A stretch of 64,000 nucleotides of DNA from Litoreibacter roseus (GCF_009811795.1 NZ_BLJE01000001.1:1116001-1180000); one strand, 5' to 3'. Counted from the stretch's first letter, positions 1-10,354 are shown. Numbers and translations: made by a program. Notes: a model not told the origin generated them from the sequence alone.

Positions 1-78
1 AACCGACACCAGGATGAGGGAGAAAAATCCGAACAGGACCAAAAGCTGCGACAGCATATATCTGTCGAATCGTGCCAC
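1..78 (-). CDS. lptF: LptF/LptG-family LPS export permease, N-terminal fragment
   Basis: Reading the minus strand from a GTG at 78 gives 26 residues beginning VARFDRYMLSQLLVLFGF and running off the window edge. A short basic start, the RYxLxQLL motif and then a hydrophobic first helix are typical of LptF, the inner-membrane permease subunit of the LptB2FG lipopolysaccharide exporter. The divergent position next to pepA is also the usual place for lptF in Rhodobacteraceae. Only the amino end is visible, so LptF rather than LptG rests mainly on this context. Confidence 0.7.
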   Translation of the reverse strand, partial: MARFDRYMLSQLLVLFGFFSLILVSV

Positions 79-205
79 ATGTCCCCCTTCGTTCTCTTTT
101 TCGCGCCGAAGCTAGCGCAAGCGGTCCGCTGGGAACAGGGGGTTCTGGTCATCGGCGCAGCCCCGCGCTAGCAAGGGGCAACGCGCATCATGGAAAGGCT
201 CTTGG

Positions 206-1681
206 ATGACTACCCCCACCGCACTTCGTTTCATCGAAACCGATATTGAACAGATCAAGGATGCCCCCGGTGTCGTTGCGATTTTTGTGCCAGAAGGTGG
301 CAGTCTCGATGTCACCGGGCGCAGGGTGAACCGCCTTCTGCGGGGGGCCGTTGCCCGCCTGTGCGAGGACGAGGCCTTTGAAAAGCTGGAGGTTGGTCAA
401 AGTGTTTCGTTGGCGTGGCCCGTGAACATGGCCGCCGAGAAGGTGGTGGTGGTCAAACTGGCACGCCGTCCCACGGTAGAACAGGCCCGGAAAGCGGGCG
501 CGACATTGGCCAAGACCAAGGGCGGCAAACCCATGATGGTGCTGTGTGGCAACCTGCGTCGCGCGTCCGATGTGGCCTTGGGGTTGGCGTTGCGCGAATA
601 TGATTTCAAGGATCACAAGACCGGAACCAACACAGACCGGGAAGAGGCTGTGTTCATGGTCAATGAGCCTGCCGCGGAAGAGGACGCGGTCGACGCCGTT
701 CGCGCTGTTACCGAAGGGGTCTTCTTCACACGGGATCTGACAAATGAGCCTGCGAACATTCTGACCACGACCGAGTTTGCCAATCGCTTGAAAGAAATGG
801 AAAGCCTCGGGCTGATCGTCGAAGTTCTCGAAGAGAAGGAACTTGAAAAACTTGGGATGCGCACCCTGCTGAGTGTGGGCCAAGGGTCAGACAGCCCAAC
901 CAAGGTTGTCGTCATGCGGTGGGAAGGTGGCAAAAAAGATGCCCAGCCCTTCGCGCTTGTCGGCAAAGGCGTTGTGTTCGACACCGGTGGTATTAGCCTG
1001 AAGCCCGCTGCTGGCATGGAGGATATGACCATGGATATGGGCGGGGCTGGCGTGGTCTCTGGCGTCATGAAAACCCTCGCCATGCGCAAATCGAAGGCCA
1101 ATGTCGTCGGGCTTGTTGGCTTGGTGGAGAACATGCCGTCGGGCAATGCGACCCGGCCCGGCGATGTCGTTACCTCAATGAAGGGCGATACGGTCGAGAT
1201 CATCAACACGGATGCGGAAGGTCGGCTCGTTCTGGCTGACGTCCTCTGGTACACGCAGGAGCGGTTTGATCCGATTGGCTGCATAAACCTCGCGACACTC
1301 ACGGGCGCTATTATCATTGGTTTGGGTCACGAGAACGCGGGTGTTTTCTCGAACAATGACGCGCTTGCGAATTCTTTCCTGAAAGCTGCTGATGCCGAGG
1401 AAGAGGGCGCTTGGCGGATGCCCATGGGCAAGGCTTACGATGATCAGCTCAAGTCCCGCATCGCGGATATGAAGAATGTCGGGGGCAGGCCTGCGGGGTC
1501 GATCACCGCGGCGCAATTCCTGCAGCGCTTTATCAAGCCTGAGACGCCTTGGTGCCACCTTGATATTGCCGGTGTTGCTTCAGTGAAGTCAGAAACCGCC
1601 TTTGCCCCCAAGGGTGCGACCGGGTGGGGCGTTCGGGCGCTCAACCGGTTGATTGCGGATAATTTCGAAACGGATGAGTGA
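206..1681 (+). CDS. pepA: Leucyl aminopeptidase (M17 family)
   Basis: A 491-residue cytosolic aminopeptidase that removes N-terminal amino acids using two metal ions. The M17 signature NTDAEGRL lies at residues 334-341, and the metal-binding segment VVFDTGGISLKP around residue 259 is intact. The N-terminal half is the less conserved macrodomain-like region. Length is close to E. coli PepA. The ATG at 206 follows a GGAAAGG ribosome site at good spacing. It is the first gene of a pepA-holC pair, with its stop overlapping the holC start, and it diverges from lptF as in many alphaproteobacteria. Confidence 0.96.
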   Translation: MTTPTALRFIETDIEQIKDAPGVVAIFVPEGGSLDVTGRRVNRLLRGAVARLCEDEAFEKLEVGQSVSLAWPVNMAAEKVVVVKLARRPTVEQARKAGATLAKTKGGKPMMVLCGNLRRASDVALGLALREYDFKDHKTGTNTDREEAVFMVNEPAAEEDAVDAVRAVTEGVFFTRDLTNEPANILTTTEFANRLKEMESLGLIVEVLEEKELEKLGMRTLLSVGQGSDSPTKVVVMRWEGGKKDAQPFALVGKGVVFDTGGISLKPAAGMEDMTMDMGGAGVVSGVMKTLAMRKSKANVVGLVGLVENMPSGNATRPGDVVTSMKGDTVEIINTDAEGRLVLADVLWYTQERFDPIGCINLATLTGAIIIGLGHENAGVFSNNDALANSFLKAADAEEEGAWRMPMGKAYDDQLKSRIADMKNVGGRPAGSITAAQFLQRFIKPETPWCHLDIAGVASVKSETAFAPKGATGWGVRALNRLIADNFETDE

Positions 1682-2135
1682 GGTCTTCTTTTATCACCTG
1701 ACGCGTCAGCCCCTTGATGCCATTCTGCCCACGCTCTTGAACAAAGCGCGCGGGGCGGGATGGCGTGTCGCCGTGCGGGGCGTGTCCGCAGATCGGATGG
1801 CTTGGCTGGACGAAAAGCTCTGGGCGGTCGAGGGGTTTCTTCCCCACGCCCAGGCGGGCGGACCTTTTGATGGGGAGCAACCGATCCTTCTGACGACAGA
1901 GGCCTCCGCCGCCAATTCCCCGGAATGCATAGTATCTGTGGACGGTGCCGACCTGGCGCCCGAAGATATTAGAGCCGTGACGCGGGCTATGATCCTTTTT
2001 GACGGCAACGATCCCGATGCGGTCGCGCATGCCCGGACCCAGTGGAAAGCGGTGACCGAGGCCAAGATCGCGGCGAAATACTGGTCTCAGGACAGTGGGG
2101 ACTGGCAGATGAAGTCGGAATACAAGCCAGACTAA
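1674..2135 (+). CDS. holC: DNA polymerase III chi subunit
   Basis: A 153-residue HolC protein beginning MSEVFFYHLTRQPLD. Chi joins the clamp-loader complex to single-strand DNA-binding protein. The early FYHLT motif and the spaced W residues (about 20, 34 and 41) fit the family, and the length is as expected. An upstream in-frame ATG at 1653 would add seven unlikely residues. The ATG at 1674 sits inside the end of pepA, overlapping it by 8 bases, so the pair is probably translationally coupled. It converges directly on the aspartic protease gene, with no bases between the two stops. Confidence 0.93.
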   Translation: MSEVFFYHLTRQPLDAILPTLLNKARGAGWRVAVRGVSADRMAWLDEKLWAVEGFLPHAQAGGPFDGEQPILLTTEASAANSPECIVSVDGADLAPEDIRAVTRAMILFDGNDPDAVAHARTQWKAVTEAKIAAKYWSQDSGDWQMKSEYKPD

Positions 2136-2717
2136 TTATCGCTCGAGGACCAGACGGTCACCTGCAATTTCGATCCGCCCAAACCGTCGCAGATATGTCA
2201 TGCCCAAGAGGGAGGTATCCATCGCCCCCTCATTGACCGACACCCGCACACGTCCGTCTTCGAACGGTCCGAGGCGCACATCGTCCAGAGTTGCGCTGGC
2301 CGTTCTGACCGATCCGTTCGCCGTTTGCGCCTGACCCGAGAAAATCAATGAGTCTGGGTCAATGCCGACACGGCGCGCGTCTTGAAGGCTGAGAACCACT
2401 TCCGTCGCGCCTGTATCCACGACGAACTCGATTGGCACCTCGCCCACATCCAGTGTGAGGTAGAAATGCCCATCGGGCGCGCGGGGCACCTCTATGCTGC
2501 CGGTCTCTACCGAAACCATTTGTCGGCCCAGGACCTTGTCGCGATTGTCTTGCCAAAGGGCGACACCGGCAATTGCGCCCACAAAGATCAGACCCCAGAG
2601 TGCGGCATTGCGGGCAAGCTCGCCCATCTTGTTACGGTTGGATACCAGATAGTATCCAACGATCACGCTGCCCAGCAACGCGAGGTAGAGGAAGGAGGCG
2701 ATATCGTCGCCGCTCAT
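2136..2717 (-). CDS. Membrane-anchored retropepsin-like aspartic protease (TIGR02281 type)
   Basis: A 193-residue protein with two N-terminal membrane segments (about residues 8-26 and 37-55), then a single-domain aspartic protease fold. The catalytic motif DTGAT is at 101-105 within VEFVVDTGATEV-like sequence, and a later hydrophobic-hydrophobic-GM segment (SLLGMTYLRRF) closes the fold as in clan AA proteases. Being half of a pepsin, it should act as a dimer. The domain probably faces the periplasm, by inference from topology. Substrate unknown. Its start overlaps the stop of the upstream MarC-family gene by 4 bases. Confidence 0.85.
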   Translation of the reverse strand: MSGDDIASFLYLALLGSVIVGYYLVSNRNKMGELARNAALWGLIFVGAIAGVALWQDNRDKVLGRQMVSVETGSIEVPRAPDGHFYLTLDVGEVPIEFVVDTGATEVVLSLQDARRVGIDPDSLIFSGQAQTANGSVRTASATLDDVRLGPFEDGRVRVSVNEGAMDTSLLGMTYLRRFGRIEIAGDRLVLER

Positions 2718-3334
2718 ACGCCCAAAACTCCTGCATCTCTCAGTCCGTCGAGTACAAATTGAACCGACAGCGCGGCCAATAACATACCCAGCAGTCGGGT
2801 GACCACCTTGATCCCGACATCGCCCATGAGACGTTCCATCACCCCGGCCATAAGAAATAGTAAAAACACAACCATTATGACGGCCAGCATCACCGCGTGT
2901 AGCCCGGCGATCTCAAGAGCACCCAATTCCGGCGTCCCCGTCAGCAATATCATCGTGGCCATCGCACCGGGTCCCGCGATCAGGGGCGTCGCCAGTGGAA
3001 AAACCGACGGATCGTCTTCATTTGCATCCGCCTGATCCTCACGCCTCTGCGTGCGCCGTTCAAACAACATATCCAGGGCGGTTGCGAACAACAGTATACC
3101 ACCGGATATGCGGAATGCCGCCATCGAAATTCCTATGAATTCCAACACGGCTTCGCCTGCAAGGCCGAACAGTGTCAGAATGCCGAAGGCGATGACGCAG
3201 GATCTAAGCGCGATGCCCAACCGGCGGCGGGTGTCCATGCCTTGGGTCAGCGCCACAAACATCGGTGCCATGCCGATGGGATCGATCACAACAAAAAGCG
3301 TCACAAAGGCCGTGATATAAAACGCGGGATCCAT
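2714..3334 (-). CDS. MarC family integral membrane protein
   Basis: A 206-residue protein with about six hydrophobic segments. The opening helix contains DPIGMAPMFVALTQ, and the repeat-like segment PLATPLIAGPGAMATMI near the middle is the hallmark of MarC/NAAT proteins. The family was named from the E. coli mar region, but a transport role is unproven for most members; substrate is unknown here. It overlaps the downstream aspartic protease gene by 4 bases, so the two are probably co-transcribed. Confidence 0.9.
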   Translation of the reverse strand: MDPAFYITAFVTLFVVIDPIGMAPMFVALTQGMDTRRRLGIALRSCVIAFGILTLFGLAGEAVLEFIGISMAAFRISGGILLFATALDMLFERRTQRREDQADANEDDPSVFPLATPLIAGPGAMATMILLTGTPELGALEIAGLHAVMLAVIMVVFLLFLMAGVMERLMGDVGIKVVTRLLGMLLAALSVQFVLDGLRDAGVLGV

Positions 3335-3362
3335 GGTTATCCTCTGGGAGCCCGCATCTTGA

Positions 3363-5204
3363 TCAGCCTTCAGCCCGTTCCAGACGGTCTTGCGCTTTAA
3401 GCCAAAGGGCCTCTGCCCGGTCGATACCTTCCATCACCTCTGCGTATTTCTTTTGATAGGTCTCGCGCTTGGCTGCGTTCTCTTCTTCGTAGATCTTCGG
3501 ATCGGCAAGACGCTTGGCAAGCGTATCCTGCATCTCGGCAAGCTTTTCAACGCGTTGCTCGCATTTTCGAACCTCTGACCGAAGCTCAAGGATATCTTCG
3601 CGCGACGCGCGCTTAGGCTTCGGTTTTTCCTTGGTGGGCTTGTCGCTCGTGGACAGTAAGAGCTTGCGATAGCTTTCGAGATCGCCCTCATACGGCGCAA
3701 CGCGCCCGTCTTTCACCAGCCAAAGCCTGTCGGCCACCAGACTGAGCAAATGCATGTCGTGGCTCACTAGGATCACCGCGCCGGAATAGGCTGTCAACGC
3801 CTCGACCAGCGCTTCGCGACTTTCGATATCCAAGTGGTTCGTCGGCTCATCGAGAATAAGAAGATGCGGCGCGGGCAGGGTGGCCAGAAGCAGAGAAAGT
3901 CGCGCTTTTTGTCCGCCTGACAGTCGACCGACCTTTGTATCCGCTTGGTCCGCGCCCAGCCCGAAGGACGCCAGCCGTGCCCTCAGCTTGGCCTGTCCCT
4001 CGTTCGCCCGCTCCTTGATCAGGTGTTCGAGGGGTGTCTGGTCGACATTCAGCTCTTCCACTTGGTGCTGCGCGAAGAACCCAATCCTCAGCTTTGAGGA
4101 TGACGTCATCCGCCCGCCCATCGGCGCCAACCGATCAGACAGCAGCTTGGACAGGGTCGACTTACCCTCGCCATTGCGGCCCAAAAGCGCGATGCGGTCA
4201 TCTTGATCAATGCGCAGGTTCAACTTTTCCAGAACCGGCGTACCATCATAGCCCACTGCGACGCTTTCAGTGTTGATGATCGGGGGTGAGAGTTCTTCCG
4301 GTTCGGGGAAAGTGAAAACCACACGCGCCGCGTCTTCGGGTGGCGTGATCGTCTCCATCTTTTCAAGCATCTTCACCCGGGATTGCGCTTGCTTGGCTTT
4401 CGACGCTTTGGCCTTGAACCGATCCACGAAGCTCTGCAAGTGGGCACGCCGCGTTTCCTGTTTCTTGGCCTGCGCGGCCTGGACGGCGCGTTTGGCCGCG
4501 CGTTGGCGGGCAAACTGATCGTAGGGCCCGGAATAATAGGTGAGTGTCTTGTTTTCGAGATGCAGGATCGCATTCACAGCGCGGTTGAGAAGTCCGCGGT
4601 CGTGAGAAATCACGATGACTGTGTGGGGATAGCGGCCCAGATAGCTTTCCAGCCACAACGCACCTTCGAGGTCGAGATAGTTTGTCGGCTCGTCAAGCAG
4701 CAGCACATCCGGCGCGGAAAACAGCACGGCCGCCAAGGCCACACGCATGCGCCATCCACCCGAAAAGGCCGAGCAGGGCTGTTTCTGCTCAGCGTCGGTA
4801 AAGCCAAGACCGGACAAAATGGACGCGGCACGGGCCTCTGCCGACCATGCATCAATGTCGGTCAAGCGCGTCTGGATCTCTGCGATGCGGGTGGGGTCGG
4901 TGGCGGTGTCAGCTTCCGACAAAAGATCCGCCCGCTCTGTATCGGCTGCCAGAACAGTATCGCGCAAAGACACTTCGTTAGACGGCACTTCCTGAGCCAC
5001 GCCGCCAATTCGTGCGCGCTCCGGCAAGTTGATCGTACCGCCTTCAAGAACCAGCTCACCCCGGATCAGACGGAACAGCGTCGTTTTTCCGGTGCCATTG
5101 CGCCCAACCAGACCGACCTTGTGCCCGGCCGGTATCGTCGCGGATGCACCTTCCAAGAGCGTGCGTCCGTCCACCGAGTATCTGAGATCTGTAAGGCGTA
5201 GCAT
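3363..5204 (-). CDS. ABC-F family ATPase
   Basis: A 613-residue soluble protein with two ABC ATPase domains and no membrane segments. Domain 1 has Walker A GRNGTGKTT (about 35-43), signature FSGGWRMRVALA and Walker B LLLLDEPTNYLD. Domain 2 has GRNGEGKST, LSGGQKARLSLL and LLILDEPTNHLD. A lysine- and arginine-rich linker joins them and a charged coiled-coil tail of about 80 residues ends the protein. This is the layout of ABC-F factors, which act on the ribosome. The tail suggests the Uup/YheS side of the family, but I cannot assign the subtype. Confidence 0.93.
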   Translation of the reverse strand: MLRLTDLRYSVDGRTLLEGASATIPAGHKVGLVGRNGTGKTTLFRLIRGELVLEGGTINLPERARIGGVAQEVPSNEVSLRDTVLAADTERADLLSEADTATDPTRIAEIQTRLTDIDAWSAEARAASILSGLGFTDAEQKQPCSAFSGGWRMRVALAAVLFSAPDVLLLDEPTNYLDLEGALWLESYLGRYPHTVIVISHDRGLLNRAVNAILHLENKTLTYYSGPYDQFARQRAAKRAVQAAQAKKQETRRAHLQSFVDRFKAKASKAKQAQSRVKMLEKMETITPPEDAARVVFTFPEPEELSPPIINTESVAVGYDGTPVLEKLNLRIDQDDRIALLGRNGEGKSTLSKLLSDRLAPMGGRMTSSSKLRIGFFAQHQVEELNVDQTPLEHLIKERANEGQAKLRARLASFGLGADQADTKVGRLSGGQKARLSLLLATLPAPHLLILDEPTNHLDIESREALVEALTAYSGAVILVSHDMHLLSLVADRLWLVKDGRVAPYEGDLESYRKLLLSTSDKPTKEKPKPKRASREDILELRSEVRKCEQRVEKLAEMQDTLAKRLADPKIYEEENAAKRETYQKKYAEVMEGIDRAEALWLKAQDRLERAEG

Positions 5205-5458
5205 AAGCGGCGGTGTCGCTTACCGCAGAAGGGGTGTCAATCGGCGATCACATGCGGCCAGGATTATCCCGCGTCGCGTCGGGCTGCCTGCGGGTGTGGT
5301 GGGTGTCATTGCGCAACTGGCAGAACCGCAAGCCAGCGTCAGGGGCGACAAGATTGCCGAGGTCGAAGGCGGCTACAATCTCTCATCTATCGTCGCTTTC
5401 CAACGCGGAATTGCCATGTTAGAGGCTGCGCGAAATCATCTTGAGGAAAGTTCCCGTC

Positions 5459-5881
5459 ATGGCCATTCAACGCACATTCTCGATCATCAAACCCGACGCA
5501 ACCAAGCGGAACCTGACGGGCAAGATTGTCGCCAAGTTCGAAGAGGCGGGCCTGCGCGTTATCGCCTCCAAGCGCATCCATCTGACCAAAGCACAGGCCG
5601 GTGTGTTCTATGCCGTTCACAAAGAACGGCCATTCTACGACGAACTGTGTGAATTCATGTCATCCGAGCCGATCGTTGTTCAGGTTCTCGAAGGCGAAGA
5701 TGCCATCGCAAAGAACCGTGAAGTGATGGGTGCGACAAACCCCGCTGAGGCAGCTGACGGAACCATCCGCAAGGAATTTGCGCTGTCCATCGGCGAAAAC
5801 TCGGTCCACGGATCGGATGCACCGGAAACAGCCGCCGAAGAAATTGCTTACTTCTTCGCAGGTCTCGAACTGGTCGGCTAA
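5459..5881 (+). CDS. ndk: Nucleoside diphosphate kinase
   Basis: A 140-residue enzyme that moves the gamma phosphate of ATP onto other nucleoside diphosphates through a phosphohistidine. The active-site histidine is H117 in the segment NSVHGSD, and the N-terminal [10 protein letters not shown] motif is intact. I chose the ATG at 5459 (MAIQRTF) because GAGGAAAG lies just upstream; an in-frame ATG at 5441 would add six residues. Its stop overlaps the stop of the convergent DUF4112 gene by 3 bases. A rho-independent terminator follows at 5903-5936, so it is probably monocistronic. Confidence 0.98.
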   Translation: MAIQRTFSIIKPDATKRNLTGKIVAKFEEAGLRVIASKRIHLTKAQAGVFYAVHKERPFYDELCEFMSSEPIVVQVLEGEDAIAKNREVMGATNPAEAADGTIRKEFALSIGENSVHGSDAPETAAEEIAYFFAGLELVG

Positions 5882-6282
5882 GGCAGATCAGGAAGTCTTG
5901 TGGGGTCGTTCTGTTCTGACAGAGCGGCCCTTTTTTCTGTCGCATCGATCTTTGCGAGATGAGCTTTCAGCAGCGCCACATTGCGCAGGTTTGCCTTCCA
6001 TCCGAAGTCGAAGATGTCGCCGATCAGGGGGATCGTACCGATCGCCCAGTCAATGCCAACGTTTCCGGCCATGCGAACAAGCAAGCTGCGCGGCGCGCCG
6101 TGTTGGTGCGCTTTGCCGATGATGTAGCCCGCAGGGAGCAGGGCTGCCGTATCGCCGATACCCGGCACGATGCCCAATATAGTATCAAGCCCAAGTCTGA
6201 GGTTGGTGCCCGGAATGCGAACCAGCGCATCCATGCGCATCGCCAGCTTTTCCAGCGCTTCAATATCAGCCTGTCTATCCAT
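5878..6282 (-). CDS. DUF4112 domain protein
   Basis: A 134-residue protein beginning [18 protein letters not shown]. The conserved core [23 protein letters not shown] and the later [15 protein letters not shown] segment identify DUF4112, a small membrane-associated family of unknown function. The two glycine- and hydrophobic-rich stretches probably touch or cross the membrane. The reading frame is open further upstream to 6345, but residues before MDRQ do not look conserved. Its last residues are encoded opposite the ndk terminator, and its stop overlaps the ndk stop. Confidence 0.8.
   Translation of the reverse strand: MDRQADIEALEKLAMRMDALVRIPGTNLRLGLDTILGIVPGIGDTAALLPAGYIIGKAHQHGAPRSLLVRMAGNVGIDWAIGTIPLIGDIFDFGWKANLRNVALLKAHLAKIDATEKRAALSEQNDPTRLPDLP
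5903..5936 (+). terminator. Rho-independent terminator of ndk
   Basis: An 11-bp stem (5903-5913 with 5920-5930, two G-U pairs) closes a six-base loop and is followed directly by six T residues. It starts 21 bases after the ndk stop. It lies inside the 3' coding end of the convergent DUF4112 gene, so the same bases encode protein on the other strand. Confidence 0.88.
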
Positions 6283-6375
6283 GCGATCCAACGCGAGATC
6301 TCGTTCGATGGTTCCTGAGCAATGATCTGGCTGCATTCCTCTCACGTGGTGTGTGAACGGGCGTATTGCAAATCC

Positions 6376-7128
6376 CTAGCGTTTGAAACTGGCCCTGTAT
6401 TCCGTCGGTGACAGCCCCATGTGATCCCGAAATGCCGCGTTGAAGCCGGACAGGGACCCGTAGCCCACCTGGTGCGCGATTTCTGTCACGGATGCTTCGG
6501 TCATGGCCAACATCTCCACGGCGCGAACAATTCTGATCCGGCGCAAAACCTCGCGCCATGTCATGCCCATCTCCGAGGAGAACCGCCGCGCCAGCGCTCT
6601 GGGCGACTGGTTGGAGGCCTTTGCAATCGCGGTGAATGTCGGTGCGCCATGGGCTTGATCCTCCGTCAATTGAACCGCACGCAGAAGCGCCGGTGACGAC
6701 GGAGACGGCAACACACATTTGCTGGGGGATTGTGCCAGTTTCAGGACGACCTCTGCCAACGTTGTAAACAGCGTCATGGCGTAGACTGGCAGTGGCCCAC
6801 CGTCCGGGCCGAAATCACGACATTCGCGGATCAACTCATGTGCCAATGGCGATAGGTCAAAAACGCAAAGCACTTGGGGCGGGGGTGACATAAAACTTGG
6901 CGCAAAAAGAACCGAGGCCGACGTGAGTTGCGACAGGATCGTGATGGTGACCTCTTCGTTCGCCTGGATCAACGCGGCCCGCGCGGGTGGCAAGGTCCAT
7001 CGTTGGCCCTGAGCCTCAAGACGCAACGTGCCTTCAAGCGCGTAGAGGAGGTAGTGCCGTTCCATCTGAAACGCCGATGGACCGGACGGGGCGAACGTCT
7101 TGTGAAAGCAGTAGGCGGGTGGCTCCAT
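6376..7128 (-). CDS. AraC family transcriptional regulator
   Basis: A 250-residue protein with a cupin-like sensing domain in the N-terminal half (about 1-150) and an AraC helix-turn-helix pair in the C-terminal 100 residues. The second helix-turn-helix is plain in SVTEIAHQVGYGSLSGFNAAF, followed by HMGLSPTEYR. It starts 4 bases after the ABM monooxygenase gene and may control the downstream-facing group 6376-8040, which runs on the same strand. Ligand unknown. Confidence 0.9.
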   Translation of the reverse strand: MEPPAYCFHKTFAPSGPSAFQMERHYLLYALEGTLRLEAQGQRWTLPPARAALIQANEEVTITILSQLTSASVLFAPSFMSPPPQVLCVFDLSPLAHELIRECRDFGPDGGPLPVYAMTLFTTLAEVVLKLAQSPSKCVLPSPSSPALLRAVQLTEDQAHGAPTFTAIAKASNQSPRALARRFSSEMGMTWREVLRRIRIVRAVEMLAMTEASVTEIAHQVGYGSLSGFNAAFRDHMGLSPTEYRASFKR

Positions 7129-7132
7129 CGGG

Positions 7133-7435
7133 TTAGGTTACGCCTTCGATCAGCGTAGCGTCAAAGCGCTTGCTCACGGGGGGCCCGATCATAAGCGGGC
7201 GCAATGCATTGCCAAGTGCTGCAAAGGCAGGTGAGGCGATGTAGGCCGAAAAGCTTTCCCGTGTATCCCACTCGTGGATGATCCCAACGCAAGTATGGTC
7301 CGTCGGATGCAGGAAGGGGATGAACGTCTGGCATCCTGCCATAGCACAAACGCCCTCGGCTTCAGCGATGAGCGCTTCGAGGGCGGGGCTTCGGTTTTCG
7401 GGCGCGAGCTTGAACGTGATATGAGCGATCAGCAT
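7133..7435 (-). CDS. Antibiotic biosynthesis monooxygenase (ABM) domain protein
   Basis: A 100-residue single-domain protein starting MLIAHITFKLAPEN. The ferredoxin-like ABM fold is suggested by the opening beta strand, the helix with EALIAEAEGVCAMAGC, and the IHEWDTRESFSAYIASPAF segment that is typical of the family. The ATG at 7435 is preceded by GAGGAAA; an in-frame upstream ATG at 7495 overlaps the methyltransferase end and lacks family similarity. It lies between a methyltransferase gene and an AraC regulator gene on the same strand. Members act as cofactor-free oxygenases or as small dimeric binders; the substrate here is unknown. Confidence 0.8.
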   Translation of the reverse strand: MLIAHITFKLAPENRSPALEALIAEAEGVCAMAGCQTFIPFLHPTDHTCVGIIHEWDTRESFSAYIASPAFAALGNALRPLMIGPPVSKRFDATLIEGVT

Positions 7436-7443
7436 GGGTTTCC

Positions 7444-8040
7444 TCAGGGTTTGGTAAAAATGTAGCCGAGACTTGTGCGACTTGGCGGACCGCATTTGAA
7501 GTCATGGGTCATTTGATGGGTGAGCCCGGCATCCAGTGCCATGTGAACAATCTGTTCTGGCGCAAACCAGCGGTGGCGAAACCGGATCCAGATCAGCCAG
7601 TTGCACCAGTGGGGCTTAGAGATCACGAGGAAGAGTTTTCCACTTGGGCGCAGACCTCGCGCAAGTATCGAAAGTGCTGTCCACGGATCTGCGAAATGCT
7701 CGAAGACATGTGCCGCAAGAATGGCGCAAAACCCATTATCCGGATCGAAACCTTCTAGGCTGCTGTTGACCAAGCGCGGGCAAAGGCCGCTTCGCGCAAA
7801 TTGATTTCTTGCATGCTCAAGCATGGCCGCAGAAGGATCGAGCAGCGTGAAATCAGTGCTTCCATTCTGGGCAATCCACGACCGTGCAAAGATCCCATCG
7901 CCGGTGCCGACATCCAGAACTGGTCCGTCCGGGATAGTATGTCCGGACAGAAAATCTTCGTAAGCTGTCCCGTACCCAAGGCGAGCGACCTGCTTGCCCC
8001 ATCTCGGCGCGGCGCGGTCGTATGTTCCGGCGATATCCAT
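7444..8040 (-). CDS. Class I SAM-dependent methyltransferase
   Basis: A 198-residue protein of the Rossmann methyltransferase fold. Motif I is VLDVGTGDG at 41-49, then FTLLDPSAAMLEHA binds the ribose end of SAM, and AAHVFEHFADPW matches the later motif of Methyltransf_11/25 proteins. The C-terminal part, with KPHWCNWLIW, would bind the acceptor, which I cannot identify. It is the first gene of the minus-strand group with the ABM and AraC genes, and diverges from the peptide transporter operon. Confidence 0.85.
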   Translation of the reverse strand: MDIAGTYDRAAPRWGKQVARLGYGTAYEDFLSGHTIPDGPVLDVGTGDGIFARSWIAQNGSTDFTLLDPSAAMLEHARNQFARSGLCPRLVNSSLEGFDPDNGFCAILAAHVFEHFADPWTALSILARGLRPSGKLFLVISKPHWCNWLIWIRFRHRWFAPEQIVHMALDAGLTHQMTHDFKCGPPSRTSLGYIFTKP

Positions 8041-8222
8041 GGGCTTTTCTTAAGAGCGACGATCACTGTCGCACTACAGTCGGACAGCCGATATCTGCCG
8101 CGAAACGGCCCATTCTTCATAGAGCGCCTCAAAACCGCGCATTCAGGCTGAAATAGCGAACGCTGCAGACCTCTCGCGCGTAATCCGCCAGTTTTCATTG
8201 ACTCCTACCAAAATTCGAGCGC

Positions 8223-8239
8223 ACCAATACATAATTGGT
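8223..8239. promoter_or_regulatory. Palindrome upstream of peptide ABC operon, possible GntR operator
   Basis: The sequence ACCAAT, five bases, ATTGGT is a perfect inverted repeat in the 215-base gap between the divergent methyltransferase gene and the transporter operon. It ends 17 bases before the GTG chosen for the first transporter gene. The operon ends with a GntR regulator gene, so an autoregulatory operator is a reasonable guess. The alternative TTG start at 8235 would fall inside the repeat, which argues against that start. Confidence 0.4.
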
Positions 8240-8255
8240 TCATTTTGAGGGCAGA

Positions 8256-9244
<989 letters not shown>

Positions 9245-9248
<4 letters not shown>

Positions 9249-10354
9249 CTGCGATCTTGGAAGCGCGCGACGTGAAGAAGCACTTCCGGATAGGTGGGGG
9301 ACTGTTCGGTAAGGCCGCTTTGGTGCGTGCCGTCGATGGCGTTTCGCTCTCGATCACATCTGGCGAGACCTTCGCAATCGTCGGCGAGTCAGGCTGCGGA
9401 AAATCGACACTTGCCCGGGTCTTGATGCGCCTGCTTGATCCAACGGAGGGCGAGGTTGTCTTCGACGGGACTGCCGTGACCCATGCCAGTGGCAGGACGC
9501 TGGCCGACTTGCGTCGGAACATGCAGTTCATTTTTCAGGATCCGTTCTCGTCGCTGAACCCGCGGATGACCGTTGGAAAGCTGATCGGCGAGCCGTTGGA
9601 AATACATGCGCCCCAGCTTTCGGCCAAAGATCGGCACGCCAAAGTCGCGGACCTTTTGGCGCAGGTTGGATTGAGACGGGAACATGCGGGCAGATATCCG
9701 CATGAGTTCTCTGGCGGTCAGCGTCAGCGGATCGGCATCGCGCGCGCGCTCGCTTCTGGTCCGCGGCTGATTATTGGTGATGAGCCGGTTTCTGCCTTGG
9801 ACGTCTCGGTACAGGCGCAGGTGATCAATCTTCTCAGTGATCTGGGCAGGGACCTTGGTCTGACTCTGATCTTGATCGCTCACGATCTGGCCGTGATCCG
9901 CCATATGTCTGATCGCGTAGCGGTGATGTATCTGGGGAAAATCGTCGAGCAGGGGACAACGGATGCCCTGTTTGAGGCTCCGCGCCATCCCTACACCCGT
10001 GCGCTTCTCGATGCGATCCCGGATCCCGATGATCGGAACAGGGCGGGCCGTCCGCAGATTGATGGGGAGATGCCCAGTCCCGCCGCGCCACCCCCAGGCT
10101 GTGCATTCCATACGCGATGTGCGCACGCGACAGACCGCTGCAGAAAGGTCGTACCAGTGCCGGACGAGACCTCAGATGGTCATATGACGGCGTGTCATCA
10201 CTGGCGGGACATCGTCGATGCACCGCGCCAGCCTTTCCCGCTCAACCGGAGCGCGGCCACGAAAGCGCGGCTTGATCTTTACAGAAAAGCGACCGAGGGG
10301 GCGAAGATCACCCAGATCGCTCAGCCCAAACCTGACAGAGAGGAAATGAGATGA
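9245..10354 (+). CDS. Peptide ABC transporter ATP-binding protein (DppF/OppF type)
   Basis: The second ATPase, 369 residues, with Walker A GESGCGKST, signature [15 protein letters not shown] and Walker B LIIGDEPVSALD. The oligo/dipeptide C-terminal motif GCAFHTRCAHAT follows. The last 60 residues form a charged extension (NRSAATKARLDLY onward) beyond the usual end of the family. It starts within ATGA shared with the preceding gene and ends within ATGA shared with the binding-protein gene, so the three are translationally coupled. Confidence 0.94.

Noticed and set aside
5205-5458. Possible gene between the ABC-F gene and ndk
   Set aside because: Open frames here are short, lack ribosome sites and carry no motif. 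The region more likely holds divergent promoters, but no clear promoter pair was seen.
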